Origin: a virus
Strand: one strand, 5' to 3'
Virus record (IMG/VR): IMGVR_UViG_3300032285_003623
Coordinates: 1-47,789 of that record
DNA length: 47,789 bases
Shown here: one piece after another, positions 16,785-26,094 of the stretch
Position numbering within the stretch: the first letter of the stretch is position 1
Layout: the number at the start of each line of letters is the position of its first letter
Translations under genes and position numbers: made by a program
The notes under the pieces: model-generated
What the model was told of the DNA's origin: nothing
What the model saw: only the letters and a program-made list of their open reading frames with translations
Databases searched by the model: none

Positions 16785-19700
16785 TGATTTCGGCAACAAA
16801 CGCTTTATCATATATAAATCAATCACAATCATTCAAAATGCTTGAGGGATGTTGGGTTGAATATAATATGAATGATTTAATTGATGGGGTATCAATTACA
16901 GCTCCAGATGGAGTTATTACTCAAAAGCTTACAGCTCCAGCTGATCAAGGCGGGTATGAATATAAACCTTTTGAAAAAATATTTCCAATAACTAGCATAA
17001 TAGATCCTAGAAGACCAAAATCAGCAGGAATTCAATATATGATTTCTGGGGATCCAAGTATTACACAAACTTTAAAAGATGGAATTGGCTCCTATGCTAA
17101 ATATTCATCATCACAATCTTTTTCAAAAAGACTATATTTTTCTAGTATTAAAACTGCATACAAGTATTGGGTAACACCAAAAGCAGGATCAGATAAATCT
17201 TTATCTAATTGTATACTTACAGTTTCATATCCAGCAGCAAAGACTGCAGTAGCTAATAAAATAACTATTAAATTTGAAACCTCACATTCAAAGCCAACTT
17301 CATGGAGCTTAAAAATGCTTGATTTGACGGGATCTGAATCGATAGTTTATAACGGATTAACATGCGGTGACAACGGAGTAGTAAATTTATATTATAATGG
17401 AAACACCTGGACAGAAACAGAGTTAGATACTCCTTCGGCTGGTTTAAACTTAAGTGGTTTAAAGCTGCAAATAAACTCCATTGATACAGCTAGTGGGTAT
17501 TTAGGTATAATAGAAATAGCAGCAAAATATGTTGTTGATATATCTCAAAATTTAAAAAGTATAAGATTAAGTCAAACAGCATCAGATTCCGCTGCTGAAT
17601 TAGTTCCAGTAGGAAATGTTACAGCAAATTCATTATCACTGTCTTTATTTTCTTATGATCAAATGTATTCTGTATATGATAAATCAACAGCATTTGATAA
17701 GACTAAATTAAATTTATATAAAAATGTAATACTAAGACCTTATGTTTTAATAGAATCAGAAAAAATAAACTTAGGAAAATTTTATACAGATAGCTTTACA
17801 ACAGGTGAATTTGGAGATATTTCTATAGTTGCACTTGATGGAGCAAGAGAGCTCCAATATATTAAGCCGCCAGACATTATAACTAAAGACATGTCCTCTG
17901 TTGCAATTATTAGAAGATTGCTAGATTCAGTAGGTTTTACTAATTATCACTTTAATCTTGCAGATGATGATTCAGCTACAATAAAACCTCTGTATTGGTT
18001 TACAGATCCAAATAAGACAGTGTGGCAGCATATACAGGATTTGTGCCAAGATACTCAAATGATTGCATCATTTGATAATAATGATATATTACAATTTTAT
18101 CCAAGAGATTATATTTTTAAAAATAAAAGTATTCAGGCTTCTTTTAGATCAAAGTCACATACTGGAAGTTCTAATTTACCAAACATTGCAACTATGTCAA
18201 TTGAAAATGTCCCATCAGTAAAAGCTATTAAAGTTTTATACAATGCACAACTAAGTTCATCATACATACAAAATGCAGATCCTTTATATTCATCACCAGT
18301 AGTAACTTTAGGTGCTGCAGCACTAACTGTAGATTTGGGTCCAGTTGAAAGTGCATATCTAACTCCATCTGATTCAATGTATGCTCCAAAAGGAATTGTA
18401 AACTTAGAGCCAGTTATTACAAGCGGGGAAGCAAAGCAGCTTTACTCCTATTCAGGATACCTGGTAATACAAAAAGAAGTTATAGAATATGATGCAATAG
18501 GATATTCTTATCAGCCAATTGATACTACTCAGGGTGTCAAATATATGTGGATGACATCAGAATCTGATGTTCAAAAACATCAGGGTCTAGCCTTGCCAAA
18601 TACATTTACGGCAACTGGACAATATAGAATAAAAAATAGAAATGTGTTTAACACAGTTGATTCTACAGATACAGCATCATTAACACATATTGCTACTAAT
18701 ACAGATGCCCTTGCTGCAGAATGGGAAGCAAGAACATTAAATATTACAACACAAACACCAGGTGCTGTAGATTCTAATCTTTTTACATTAAAAGATATTA
18801 AAGTAACTACAACTACATTACCAAATGGAGTAAAGCAGGTAGATCATACATCACATAATTTATTAAATTCAATATCTAAATCAATGATGACAGTATTTTC
18901 ACCAAATGGAACTCCAGTTGTAAGTACTGACCCAGCAGTTCCAGATAGCTATATTCCAAATAATGTATATTCTTTTGTAGCTGCAGATGCTAAATATTTA
19001 GATGGAGAAAATTTTGTTATTGGAACAAACATGTATTTCCCATTTGTAGTTGATTCAAAAACTGGTAATGCCACGGGAGATCAAAGAACTATGGCAGGAC
19101 TAGCATTTTCTTTGAATGCAGATAATACAAGTGGTTATTTGTTGACAATTCAAACTACTCAAAATTATCAAAATGATAAAAGCTACAGAGATGTTAATTT
19201 TTATAAAATTGTAAATGGCAAATTAGTCCCATTAAAAAATTCACAAAAAGATACAGATGGAACTATTATAACAAATATAAATGGTGGAAAGCTTTATCGA
19301 GTGGATATTCGTGCTAATTATTCTATTCCTCAAAATGGAACAAAAAAAGTATTGGCATTAAAGATTTTATTAAACAATAAAACATTTGCAGTGGTTGATA
19401 CAGATCCATTAAACTTAACTGAAAGAATTGCATTAGTTTCAGGTGCTGGCACCTGCTCATTTGATTATGTTTATACTTCTTCAATAACAAAAGAAGAATT
19501 TTTATCAAATTCAGGATTTGATTTATATAAAGGATTTTTAGGTGGACAATCTACATTGATTAAAAACTTTGCAGATTTTATATTTAATCAAGGACAAAAA
19601 GATAAAAGCCCAATGTGGTTAAAAGAATTTGGTCCAGTTGCAAGAGAGTTAAGAAGAATACAAACACGATATTCAAGTCCAGGTTTTCCCAGATACCCAA

Positions 19701-20212
19701 ACCTTGTTCAAAATCCAGATGTTACTATAGTTGGTTCCGCCCTAGATTCATTTACAATGGATACCTATATCATGAATAATACTGGAGTATTTACTGATCT
19801 TGCAAATGGACAAGAAAAACAATTTATTATTGTAGGAGATTATGTATCTCAATCAGATCCATTTGAATATACTGATCCAGATTTGACTGATGCAGAAAAA
19901 GCAGAACAAGTAGGTTTTCAATCTACATGGATTCAAACAGAATCAGATGCAAAAGCTTTAGCAAAATGGATGAAGGATAAATGGTCACATCAACAAAAAG
20001 TGTTGACAATGGATGTATTTGTTAACCCCTTGCTTCAAATCGGAGATATAATTGAAGTATCCTATCCAGAGAGTAGAGTTTATTCCTCAGAAGACTCTGG
20101 AATTCCAACAGGATATTCAGCTGAAAAATTTGTAATATTATCATTAGATACCACATACGATAAAGATACTCAGCCAACTACAACTATTGTTTGTAGGTCG
20201 ATTTTTGCTTAA
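16784..20212 (+). CDS. Tail tip hub / minor tail protein, large
   Basis: 1,142 residues; its ATG shares a base with the previous stop (TAATG). The middle (residues ~270-480), with S-L-S-L-F-S-Y-D, G-K-F-Y-T-D-S-F and W-Q-H-I-Q-D-L-C-Q-D-T, resembles tail-tip hub proteins. Residues ~725-905 form a beta-rich region (M-A-G-L-A-F-S-L-N ... Y-R-V-D-I-R-A-N-Y) like concanavalin/laminin-G folds, a plausible glycan-binding module. The C-terminus (V-F-V-N-P-L-L-Q-I-G-D-I-I-E-V) again looks like a hub barrel. It sits after the distal tail gene as expected. No lysozyme or peptidase motif is visible. Role well supported by context; domain names are tentative. Confidence 0.65.
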   Translation: MISATNALSYINQSQSFKMLEGCWVEYNMNDLIDGVSITAPDGVITQKLTAPADQGGYEYKPFEKIFPITSIIDPRRPKSAGIQYMISGDPSITQTLKDGIGSYAKYSSSQSFSKRLYFSSIKTAYKYWVTPKAGSDKSLSNCILTVSYPAAKTAVANKITIKFETSHSKPTSWSLKMLDLTGSESIVYNGLTCGDNGVVNLYYNGNTWTETELDTPSAGLNLSGLKLQINSIDTASGYLGIIEIAAKYVVDISQNLKSIRLSQTASDSAAELVPVGNVTANSLSLSLFSYDQMYSVYDKSTAFDKTKLNLYKNVILRPYVLIESEKINLGKFYTDSFTTGEFGDISIVALDGARELQYIKPPDIITKDMSSVAIIRRLLDSVGFTNYHFNLADDDSATIKPLYWFTDPNKTVWQHIQDLCQDTQMIASFDNNDILQFYPRDYIFKNKSIQASFRSKSHTGSSNLPNIATMSIENVPSVKAIKVLYNAQLSSSYIQNADPLYSSPVVTLGAAALTVDLGPVESAYLTPSDSMYAPKGIVNLEPVITSGEAKQLYSYSGYLVIQKEVIEYDAIGYSYQPIDTTQGVKYMWMTSESDVQKHQGLALPNTFTATGQYRIKNRNVFNTVDSTDTASLTHIATNTDALAAEWEARTLNITTQTPGAVDSNLFTLKDIKVTTTTLPNGVKQVDHTSHNLLNSISKSMMTVFSPNGTPVVSTDPAVPDSYIPNNVYSFVAADAKYLDGENFVIGTNMYFPFVVDSKTGNATGDQRTMAGLAFSLNADNTSGYLLTIQTTQNYQNDKSYRDVNFYKIVNGKLVPLKNSQKDTDGTIITNINGGKLYRVDIRANYSIPQNGTKKVLALKILLNNKTFAVVDTDPLNLTERIALVSGAGTCSFDYVYTSSITKEEFLSNSGFDLYKGFLGGQSTLIKNFADFIFNQGQKDKSPMWLKEFGPVARELRRIQTRYSSPGFPRYPNLVQNPDVTIVGSALDSFTMDTYIMNNTGVFTDLANGQEKQFIIVGDYVSQSDPFEYTDPDLTDAEKAEQVGFQSTWIQTESDAKALAKWMKDKWSHQQKVLTMDVFVNPLLQIGDIIEVSYPESRVYSSEDSGIPTGYSAEKFVILSLDTTYDKDTQPTTTIVCRSIFA

Positions 20213-20217
20213 TAAAA

Positions 20218-20226
20218 TGGTAGAAT
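20218..20226 (+). promoter_or_regulatory. Leaderless extended -10 promoter
   Basis: TGG-TAGAAT; the hexamer ends at 20226 and the ATG starts at 20233, seven bases on, so the predicted transcription start is the A of the start codon. No ribosome site is present. The -35 (TCGATT, 20198-20203) is poor. Confidence 0.6.
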
Positions 20227-20232
20227 GTTAAT

Positions 20233-20601
20233 ATGTCAGATAATATAAAAAGACCCGCATCCGAAACAGCAAAACCTCATAAGTTGCTCCTGTTTCCTGG
20301 CGATCATTTAATTAATGTTTTAAAGCCAGATTATTATATTATTGTAGACCCATCAACTTTGCAAGATGTAACTCAAGCAATGATTGATAATCCAGATGCT
20401 TATCAAATTCCAGATGACGGTGGGGAAGACCCAGGATTTACAGATCCCAGTTCATTACAAGCACCTAATCTAGAAGATATAGTACTTGTTAGTAAAACAA
20501 TAGTAACAGATAAAAATAAAAATCAATTTGTTGATTTTGTTTTTGAAATAAAAAATCACGTAGGTTCCGATGTTGTGGGGGTAAATGCATATGGTCAATA
20601 A
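20233..20601 (+). CDS. Small tail-region protein, unrecognised
   Basis: 122 residues. An N-terminal segment with P-G-D-H-L-I-N-V-L-K-P-D-Y-Y-I-I-V is followed by an acidic, proline-rich linker (G-E-D-P-G-F-T-D-P) and a short beta-like end. Nothing I recognise. It lies in the tail-tip/fibre module and its stop overlaps the next start. A TAGAAT -10 six bases before the ATG suggests its mRNA is leaderless, so this may be the first gene of a separately transcribed fibre unit. Function unknown; a minor tail role is inferred from position. Confidence 0.6.
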   Translation: MSDNIKRPASETAKPHKLLLFPGDHLINVLKPDYYIIVDPSTLQDVTQAMIDNPDAYQIPDDGGEDPGFTDPSSLQAPNLEDIVLVSKTIVTDKNKNQFVDFVFEIKNHVGSDVVGVNAYGQ

Positions 20602-21538
20602 TATTAAATTTTCAGGTGAATATATATTTAATGATAATGAATATACATCTAAAAATATATTAACTAAATTTGGAAAAAGATACTTAACCCAATACCTTGC
20701 AGGACAAGCCGTATCTTTTGAAAAAGATATTGCCATAGGTGTTGGTTCAACTGCTGCAACAATTAACGATACACAGCTTGAATTTGAATTTTATAGATCA
20801 GCAGTGAAATTATCTAGCATGGATATAACCACTGACCCAATAACTGGAGATAGTACATATGCTGTTGTTTACAAAGCAACAATACCAGTCGACGTCTCTG
20901 GAGTAATTAAAGAAATTGGTTTATTTCCAAATAAAGTTTTTGGTACAACAGATTATTCTAGCAACGCAATATCTTTGTTTACAAATAGACAGCTATGGAC
21001 AGATTCATCAGGTGCTTATCCTACTACAATTTCATCTCCTACGCCAAACATAGGAACAGACTATACATCTGTTACAGCTTTATCTTCAGGGCATAAAGAA
21101 TATTTTTATGACTTAAATTTAGATATTTCAGGATATAGCCCAAATGATAGTTTTACTATTGCATATAATCAATCTGATTTAAATTTAGATTATATTTATA
21201 TTAGGACCTATGATTCAAATAATAATTATTATGAAATTAGATATCCTGCAGATAATACAACAGGATATAAAATTAAATCATTAACATTAAATAATTTATA
21301 TAGCAGTGGTTACGGAAGTGGGTCACCTGATAATACAGCAATAGTTAAAATATCTGTTGGAGTGCAAGCAAAAAGTAGTGGATCCTCTACAGTTTTATTT
21401 GATGGATTAAGAATTAATGATGAAGATTCATTTAGGTCAGACTATGGATTAATTAGCAGATCAGTTTTAGCAACACCAATAATAAAAACTTTTGGTAAGC
21501 AGATGGATATAGAATACAGATTGGGATTAACATTTTAA
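20591..21538 (+). CDS. Tail tip / fibre-associated protein
   Basis: 315 residues from ATG 20591; a GGGGG run ends ten bases upstream of it and only four upstream of an alternative ATG at 20585, so I prefer 20591. Overlaps the preceding gene by 11 bases. The N-terminus (G-E-Y-I-F-N-D, K-F-G-K-R-Y-L-T-Q-Y-L-A-G) and I-A-I-G-V-G-S-T-A-A resemble baseplate or tail-tip proteins that carry fibres; the rest is beta-rich with Gly/Ser/Asn. The stop directly precedes the fibre gene. No enzyme motif visible. Structural role inferred. Confidence 0.55.
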   Translation: MVNNIKFSGEYIFNDNEYTSKNILTKFGKRYLTQYLAGQAVSFEKDIAIGVGSTAATINDTQLEFEFYRSAVKLSSMDITTDPITGDSTYAVVYKATIPVDVSGVIKEIGLFPNKVFGTTDYSSNAISLFTNRQLWTDSSGAYPTTISSPTPNIGTDYTSVTALSSGHKEYFYDLNLDISGYSPNDSFTIAYNQSDLNLDYIYIRTYDSNNNYYEIRYPADNTTGYKIKSLTLNNLYSSGYGSGSPDNTAIVKISVGVQAKSSGSSTVLFDGLRINDEDSFRSDYGLISRSVLATPIIKTFGKQMDIEYRLGLTF

Positions 21539-24391
21539 ATGTACGACATATTAGGTGGTGGAGGAAGCGTAGACGTACCAGTCGTCCCTCCTGATTTACA
21601 AAAAACTGCAGCAGATGCTGCTGCAGCAGCTTCACAATCCTCAACAAATTCTTATAAAAAAACAATAAGGATGCCATTATCTGTAGGCAAAAAATATAAA
21701 TTTTATTTTACATATTTATATAAAGATCCAGATACTCAGCAAATTGTTGAAAGCGATAGATCTCCAACAGTTACTTATACTTTTGATATTCCTAATTTAA
21801 CTAAACCAGTACAAAATTTAATTTTAACTCCAGGATTTAAATCATATGGAATTAAATTTGATATTGATACAACAAGTGTACAAGAAGATATGGTATTTTT
21901 TGAAAGTCCTACTGGTGTTTTTGCAGGAGAAGAACATATTGTATATGTTGGAACATCAACAAATGTAACAATTAATACAGCTGATTTTACACCTAGATGG
22001 GTTAAAGTAAGAGCAAGAGATAAATGGCTAGATGCAAATCATTCAGATGCAGTTGCTGGACCAGTTACACCACAAACTGCAGATATAGATACAACATATA
22101 CTGTTGCAAATCCTGCTAGCACTTCAGCTGTTGCTTCAATTGATTCAAAAGATTTGAGCGGATTTAGTGTTGTATCTACTATAACTTGGCCAACTTCAAC
22201 TGATACAAAAACTGCAGGGTATGCAATAAGATGGTCATCAACAGATCCTGCAACAACTACCCCATTGTGGGAATATGCACAGGTAGCTGGTAAAGATACA
22301 TTAACTTATACAATTACAGGGTTAATTCCAAATACAACATATTACTATCAAGTTGCATCTTATACTGCATACGATGTTATAAATTGGACATCTCCAGCTG
22401 TTTCTACCTTTAAAGCTCAAGATTCAGATGGAACTGCTGCAGGTGCACTTGCAAGATTAAAATCATACATAGCAATAGGTGGAGCATCTCAAGATTTATT
22501 TAAAATAGGAACTGGTATATCTCAAAGTATTAATTTAAATACAGATCCACTTACAAGCCCAACATTAACTGCAGGAACATATCATGGAATTATTCTTAAT
22601 AAATCAACAACAAATGTTGGAAATAATTTTTGGCTTACTACAGGACAATTTAGAGTAGGAAACTCAACAGAGTTTATGTACTGGAATGGTACAAATCTAT
22701 ATTTAACTGGAAACATAAATGCAACTGGTGGAAAGTTTACAGGTAATTTGCAACTTGCAATTCCAACAGGTGGCACTATTAGTGGTTCATTATATGCTGG
22801 ATCCTCTGCAACAACTGGAGCTAGAGTAAAATTTAGTGATCAAGGAATTTTTGCATACGACTCTACAAGTACAAGTAATACTACAGGAAATACTGTGTCT
22901 ATTACTGCCGCTGATGGAAAGCTAGATGCAAAAAAGGGATCGATAGCTGGATGGACAATAGATATCCCAACTGGTCAAACATATGGTTCTATATCAAGAA
23001 ATGGAACTATTTTTGATAGCAATGGAAATATAACTCTAGGAGATACCACAGGAACACTTTCATCAATAGTTAGATTAAGTTCAACAGATCCTACATACAG
23101 GTTATGGATAGGATCTCAATCTTCTTCTAATGCACCATTTAAAGTAGATGCAAATGGAAAACTTTATGCAACTGGAGCTGTATTTACTAATGCTTCTATT
23201 GATGCAGCATCTTTAAGTGGATACGCAAAGTTATCAGATTTAAGTGGATATGCAACAGCATCTTCCGTAAACTCAAAAAACTCGACGTTTGCTCAAGACA
23301 CAGCTCCAACTGCTACAAAGGTTGGAGACATTTGGATAGATACATTAAATGGCAACGTAATCAAAACATGGACTGGATCAGTTTGGACTCAAAGAACTGA
23401 TACTACATATGCAACAAAAACATCTCTTTCTACTAAATTAGAAGCGGGTGGTTATCTTATAGCAAATGCATCCAATCAGGTAACTGGAATAACTTCAAAT
23501 GGTATTACAATAACATCTAGCGGATTTAAAATAAATACCGATACTGTTGCACAAGCAGGATCAAATATGGTTATTTTAAATAGTCAAGGAATTGCTGCCT
23601 ACGACTCAACAGGAACAACAATGTTCTCAATTAATTCAAGTGGTAATGCAGTATTTAATGGTAATATAACTGGATCAAGCGGAACTTTTAAAGGAACTCT
23701 TAGGGCGGGGGCTGGAAATGCTTATATTGATACTGCAGGAAGTATTAATGGAATACCAACGATTTCATTAGGTGCTATAGGATTTAATGATTCTTCAACA
23801 GGAGGATGGACATCTCACTGCTACCCGTATGTATCTGGAGGAAACTTTGACTTAGGTGCTATCGCTTTCCCATGGAATGATTTAAGAGCAAGCGGCTCTG
23901 TAATGGTTGGCTATACTGCTAGCGGATCAGATGCTGTTGGAGTTACTGGAGGTCCAAAAACAAAATTATTTGCTGGAGGAAGCATTTATGCTAATACTTT
24001 AGGAACTACTACTACAGCACCAGCATCTGGAAATGCAATTGTTCAATCTGGCGGATATTTAAGAGTTTATGTATCTGCTTCTAGCCGTAAATACAAAGAA
24101 AATATAATACATAAAGATACAACAAATCTTTATGATTTATTTAAAAATGTAAATCCTGTAACATTTAATTATAAAGCAGATTTTTCAGATAGACCAGATG
24201 AAACCCACCTTGGATTTATTGCAGAAGAAGTAGAAGAGGCGTTGCCAGGAAACGATTTGGTCATATATAAAGATGGCATTCCAGATGCTGTTGCTTATGA
24301 AAAAATTCCAGTACTTTTAGTTGGAGCTTTTAAAGAAATGGCATTAAAAATTGAAAATCTTCAAAAAGAACTTGACAATCTCAAGAAGTAA
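21539..24391 (+). CDS. Tail fibre with FnIII domain and S74 self-cleaving chaperone
   Basis: 950 residues, likely the host-recognition fibre. A Gly/Ala-rich N-terminus is followed by a fibronectin III-like domain at ~185-295 (Y-A-I-R-W, L-T-Y-T-I-T-G-L-I-P-N-T-T-Y-Y-Y-Q-V), then repeated beta segments. Residues ~848-950 are an intramolecular chaperone of the peptidase S74 family: S848-S-R-K-Y-K853 has the serine and the lysine five residues later used for autocleavage, followed by P-V-T-F-N-Y, H-L-G-F-I-A-E-E-V and a final coiled coil. Known S74 proteins trimerise a beta-helical fibre, then cut themselves off, which would leave an 847-residue mature fibre. A promoter overlaps its 3' end. Confidence 0.82.
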   Translation: MYDILGGGGSVDVPVVPPDLQKTAADAAAAASQSSTNSYKKTIRMPLSVGKKYKFYFTYLYKDPDTQQIVESDRSPTVTYTFDIPNLTKPVQNLILTPGFKSYGIKFDIDTTSVQEDMVFFESPTGVFAGEEHIVYVGTSTNVTINTADFTPRWVKVRARDKWLDANHSDAVAGPVTPQTADIDTTYTVANPASTSAVASIDSKDLSGFSVVSTITWPTSTDTKTAGYAIRWSSTDPATTTPLWEYAQVAGKDTLTYTITGLIPNTTYYYQVASYTAYDVINWTSPAVSTFKAQDSDGTAAGALARLKSYIAIGGASQDLFKIGTGISQSINLNTDPLTSPTLTAGTYHGIILNKSTTNVGNNFWLTTGQFRVGNSTEFMYWNGTNLYLTGNINATGGKFTGNLQLAIPTGGTISGSLYAGSSATTGARVKFSDQGIFAYDSTSTSNTTGNTVSITAADGKLDAKKGSIAGWTIDIPTGQTYGSISRNGTIFDSNGNITLGDTTGTLSSIVRLSSTDPTYRLWIGSQSSSNAPFKVDANGKLYATGAVFTNASIDAASLSGYAKLSDLSGYATASSVNSKNSTFAQDTAPTATKVGDIWIDTLNGNVIKTWTGSVWTQRTDTTYATKTSLSTKLEAGGYLIANASNQVTGITSNGITITSSGFKINTDTVAQAGSNMVILNSQGIAAYDSTGTTMFSINSSGNAVFNGNITGSSGTFKGTLRAGAGNAYIDTAGSINGIPTISLGAIGFNDSSTGGWTSHCYPYVSGGNFDLGAIAFPWNDLRASGSVMVGYTASGSDAVGVTGGPKTKLFAGGSIYANTLGTTTTAPASGNAIVQSGGYLRVYVSASSRKYKENIIHKDTTNLYDLFKNVNPVTFNYKADFSDRPDETHLGFIAEEVEEALPGNDLVIYKDGIPDAVAYEKIPVLLVGAFKEMALKIENLQKELDNLKK

Positions 24392-24401
24392 TTGGTACAA
24401 T
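24372..24401 (+). promoter_or_regulatory. Consensus -35 with extended -10 promoter
   Basis: TTGACA (24372-24377), 18-base spacer ending TGG, TACAAT (24396-24401). It sits across the end of the fibre gene. The predicted start near 24408 rules out the upstream TTG at 24392 as the start of the next gene. Confidence 0.78.
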
Positions 24402-24424
24402 ATAAAAGAGAGAAAAGGTATAAA

Positions 24425-24580
24425 ATGGATAACAAAGCAGAACTAGTAATTCAAGCACTACAAGAGCGTATTGGTCAGCTTGTTTCAATGTATGAAACAA
24501 ATATGGCTATACTCCGTGCAGAAATTACACAACTCACTGATCAAATTAAAGAATCAGAAAATAATAGTACGCAGGAGTAA
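24425..24580 (+). CDS. Small coiled-coil protein
   Basis: 51 residues (MDNKAEL...). The frame could be extended to TTG 24392, but a consensus promoter lies over that extension, so ATG 24425 is the likely start, with GAGAGAAAAGG upstream. Predicted as one long helix with heptad-like leucines (I-G-Q-L, M-A-I-L-R-A-E-I-T-Q-L), then an acidic tail. It may pack against fibre or tail proteins, or be an assembly helper. Function unknown. Confidence 0.6.
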   Translation: MDNKAELVIQALQERIGQLVSMYETNMAILRAEITQLTDQIKESENNSTQE

Positions 24581-24582
24581 AA

Positions 24583-25020
24583 ATGACAGAATTAGTATCA
24601 AGAAACATCCAGCCTGGAGACCCAGTTACTGCTGAAATCATTAATAATCTTGTTATAGATTTAAATACAGTAAATAAAGCAGCAACAGTATCTAACATTG
24701 TCCTAGACAATACTGGCAGTTCTGGTACTCAACAATCAATTGCCAGTGCAGTTTGGCAATCGGGCCCAGTTTCTGTAAAGGTTACATCAGGAACTCCAAA
24801 ACCAGTAGTATTTAAATTTGGAAATCAAAAATGGGCTTCTGCCCCAGCTGTGTGGGTTCAATTTTATATTGAAGGAATAACAAAACCAACATGGGCTCAA
24901 TCTCAAATTTTTACACAGATATCAAGTGTAACAACAACAGAGGCACAAGTTCTTTTTAGATCAGCATCTGCATCTACTATTAACGTTGTTCTCTTTGCAA
25001 CTGGAACTCCAGTAGTATAA
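24583..25020 (+). CDS. Unrecognised beta-rich protein at end of tail module
   Basis: 145 residues with GCAGGAG about six bases before the ATG. The opening (I-Q-P-G-D-P-V-T-A-E-I-I-N-N-L) resembles the start of several tail-fibre or tip proteins; the rest is beta-rich (V-W-V-Q-F-Y-I-E-G, N-V-V-L-F-A-T-G). It is the last gene of the structural module, followed by a promoter and a terminator. A virion or receptor-binding role is possible, inferred from position only. Confidence 0.5.
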   Translation: MTELVSRNIQPGDPVTAEIINNLVIDLNTVNKAATVSNIVLDNTGSSGTQQSIASAVWQSGPVSVKVTSGTPKPVVFKFGNQKWASAPAVWVQFYIEGITKPTWAQSQIFTQISSVTTTEAQVLFRSASASTINVVLFATGTPVV

Positions 25021-25024
25021 CCTA

Positions 25025-25052
25025 TTGACAATTTAAACCTATATGTTACAAT
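25025..25052 (+). promoter_or_regulatory. Strong extended -10 promoter before DNA-metabolism genes
   Basis: TTGACA (25025-25030), 16-base spacer, TGT-TACAAT (hexamer 25047-25052). Predicted start near 25059, only a few bases before the hairpin at 25066. Confidence 0.8.
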
Positions 25053-25065
25053 TACTGTAACATCA

Positions 25066-25089
25066 AAGTCACGTACCCGTGACTTTTTT
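25066..25089 (+). terminator. Intrinsic terminator / attenuator
   Basis: AAGTCACG (25066-25073), TACC loop, CGTGACTT (25078-25085), with six T bases (25084-25089). It lies downstream of the promoter above and upstream of the metallophosphoesterase ATG, so it can end upstream tail transcripts and also act on the new transcript. Confidence 0.85.
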
Positions 25090-25105
25090 CGTATTGAGGT
25101 ATTTA

Positions 25106-25909
25106 ATGAGTAACGATTTAAAGTGGATGTTATCATCCGATCAGCAGTTTCCGTATCAAGACGATAAGATGATTGCTTTGTGGTTTAAGGTAATGAAATG
25201 GTTTAAACCAGATGTAGTAGATTATCTAGGAGATACTGATGATCAAGCTTGCTATAGTAAATATACTGAAGGTCGCTCTGCAGAATTTCTTCAATTACAT
25301 AAAGACGATAGTCGTGATTTAATTGTTCCAATGATGCGTCATGAAGCAAAAGGGGCAAGAGATTTTTATGCCAAGACTAGAGAGATGCTTCCAGATGCAC
25401 AATTATTTTCTGCATTAGGAAATCACGATATTCGCATCTTTGATTATATTGATAAGAAGCTACCAGATTATGCAAAAGATGTTACACCAGAGTCACTTTG
25501 GTCTCTTGATTCTTTAGGGTATGAATATATTTATTATAACGAATTACCAAAACGACGTTTTGGAGATATTCACGTACACCATGGACTTTCAATTGCGGCT
25601 ACTGGATCTGCAAGAAAAGATATGGAAGACATGCAGGTTTCTTTAATTAGAGGGCATTCTCATAGAATTGCTTCACATATGGTTACATATGAACTTAGAA
25701 ACGGCGGCCAAGGAGAAACACTTCGTGGTTATGAGATAGGTCACATGTGTGATGAAAAAAGTGACGGAATGAAGTATACTCAGCACCATGATTGGCAAAA
25801 GGGTTTTGCTATTGCACATATTGAAAATGGAGAATATCCACATGTACAGATGATTCATGTTTCTCCAAATTATTCATGTGTAGTGGATGGAAAGTTGTTT
25901 ACACTATAA
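25106..25909 (+). CDS. Metallophosphoesterase (calcineurin-like)
   Basis: 267 residues from ATG 25106 with TGAGGT upstream; a GTG at 25079 is inside the terminator hairpin and is unlikely to be used. The metal-binding motifs occur in order: S-D12-Q-Q14, G-D43-T-D-D, G-N106-H107-D108, H159-G and G-H184-S-H186. These bind two metal ions in enzymes that cleave phosphoesters, from protein phosphates to nucleic acids (SbcD/Mre11 type) or cyclic nucleotides. The first motif has Gln where many members have His. Being first in the DNA-metabolism block suggests a nuclease or phosphatase acting early. Substrate cannot be told from sequence. Confidence 0.78.
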   Translation: MSNDLKWMLSSDQQFPYQDDKMIALWFKVMKWFKPDVVDYLGDTDDQACYSKYTEGRSAEFLQLHKDDSRDLIVPMMRHEAKGARDFYAKTREMLPDAQLFSALGNHDIRIFDYIDKKLPDYAKDVTPESLWSLDSLGYEYIYYNELPKRRFGDIHVHHGLSIAATGSARKDMEDMQVSLIRGHSHRIASHMVTYELRNGGQGETLRGYEIGHMCDEKSDGMKYTQHHDWQKGFAIAHIENGEYPHVQMIHVSPNYSCVVDGKLFTL

Positions 25910-26094
25910 TGTGGTGTGGAAAATGTAAAGGAAGAGTTTTTGTAGATAGAGTTTTTTCTCAAAAACTACATATGGAACTGTATTGCATCATGTGCGGTAA
26001 GCGATGGATGGTTAGTAAAGAAACGAGTGCATTCGGAAGATGGCTATTTCAAAAAGAAACAGAGTATCAAAAAAATTACGGTATTTCTTCTTAA
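25909..26094 (+). CDS. Small zinc-ribbon protein
   Basis: 61 residues from ATG 25909, which overlaps the preceding stop (TAATG). Two Cys pairs, C-G-K-C near residue 3 and C-I-M-C-G near 26, spaced like a zinc ribbon, then a basic tail with aromatic residues. Such proteins bind nucleic acid or another protein; the role here is unknown. Its 3' end overlaps the next gene by 55 bases in another frame. Confidence 0.6.
   Translation: MWCGKCKGRVFVDRVFSQKLHMELYCIMCGKRWMVSKETSAFGRWLFQKETEYQKNYGISS

Noticed and set aside
20470-20736. 88-residue minus-strand frame across the junction of two small tail genes
   Set aside because: No start signal, AT-rich low-complexity text, and fully overlapped by two coupled + strand genes.
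24392-24424. N-terminal extension of the coiled-coil protein to TTG 24392
   Set aside because: A consensus promoter (-10 at 24396-24401) overlaps it, so the transcript begins after this TTG; ATG 24425 fits better.
25079-25105. GTG start for the metallophosphoesterase
   Set aside because: It lies in the terminator hairpin; ATG 25106 has a TGAGGT site and begins the conserved domain directly.
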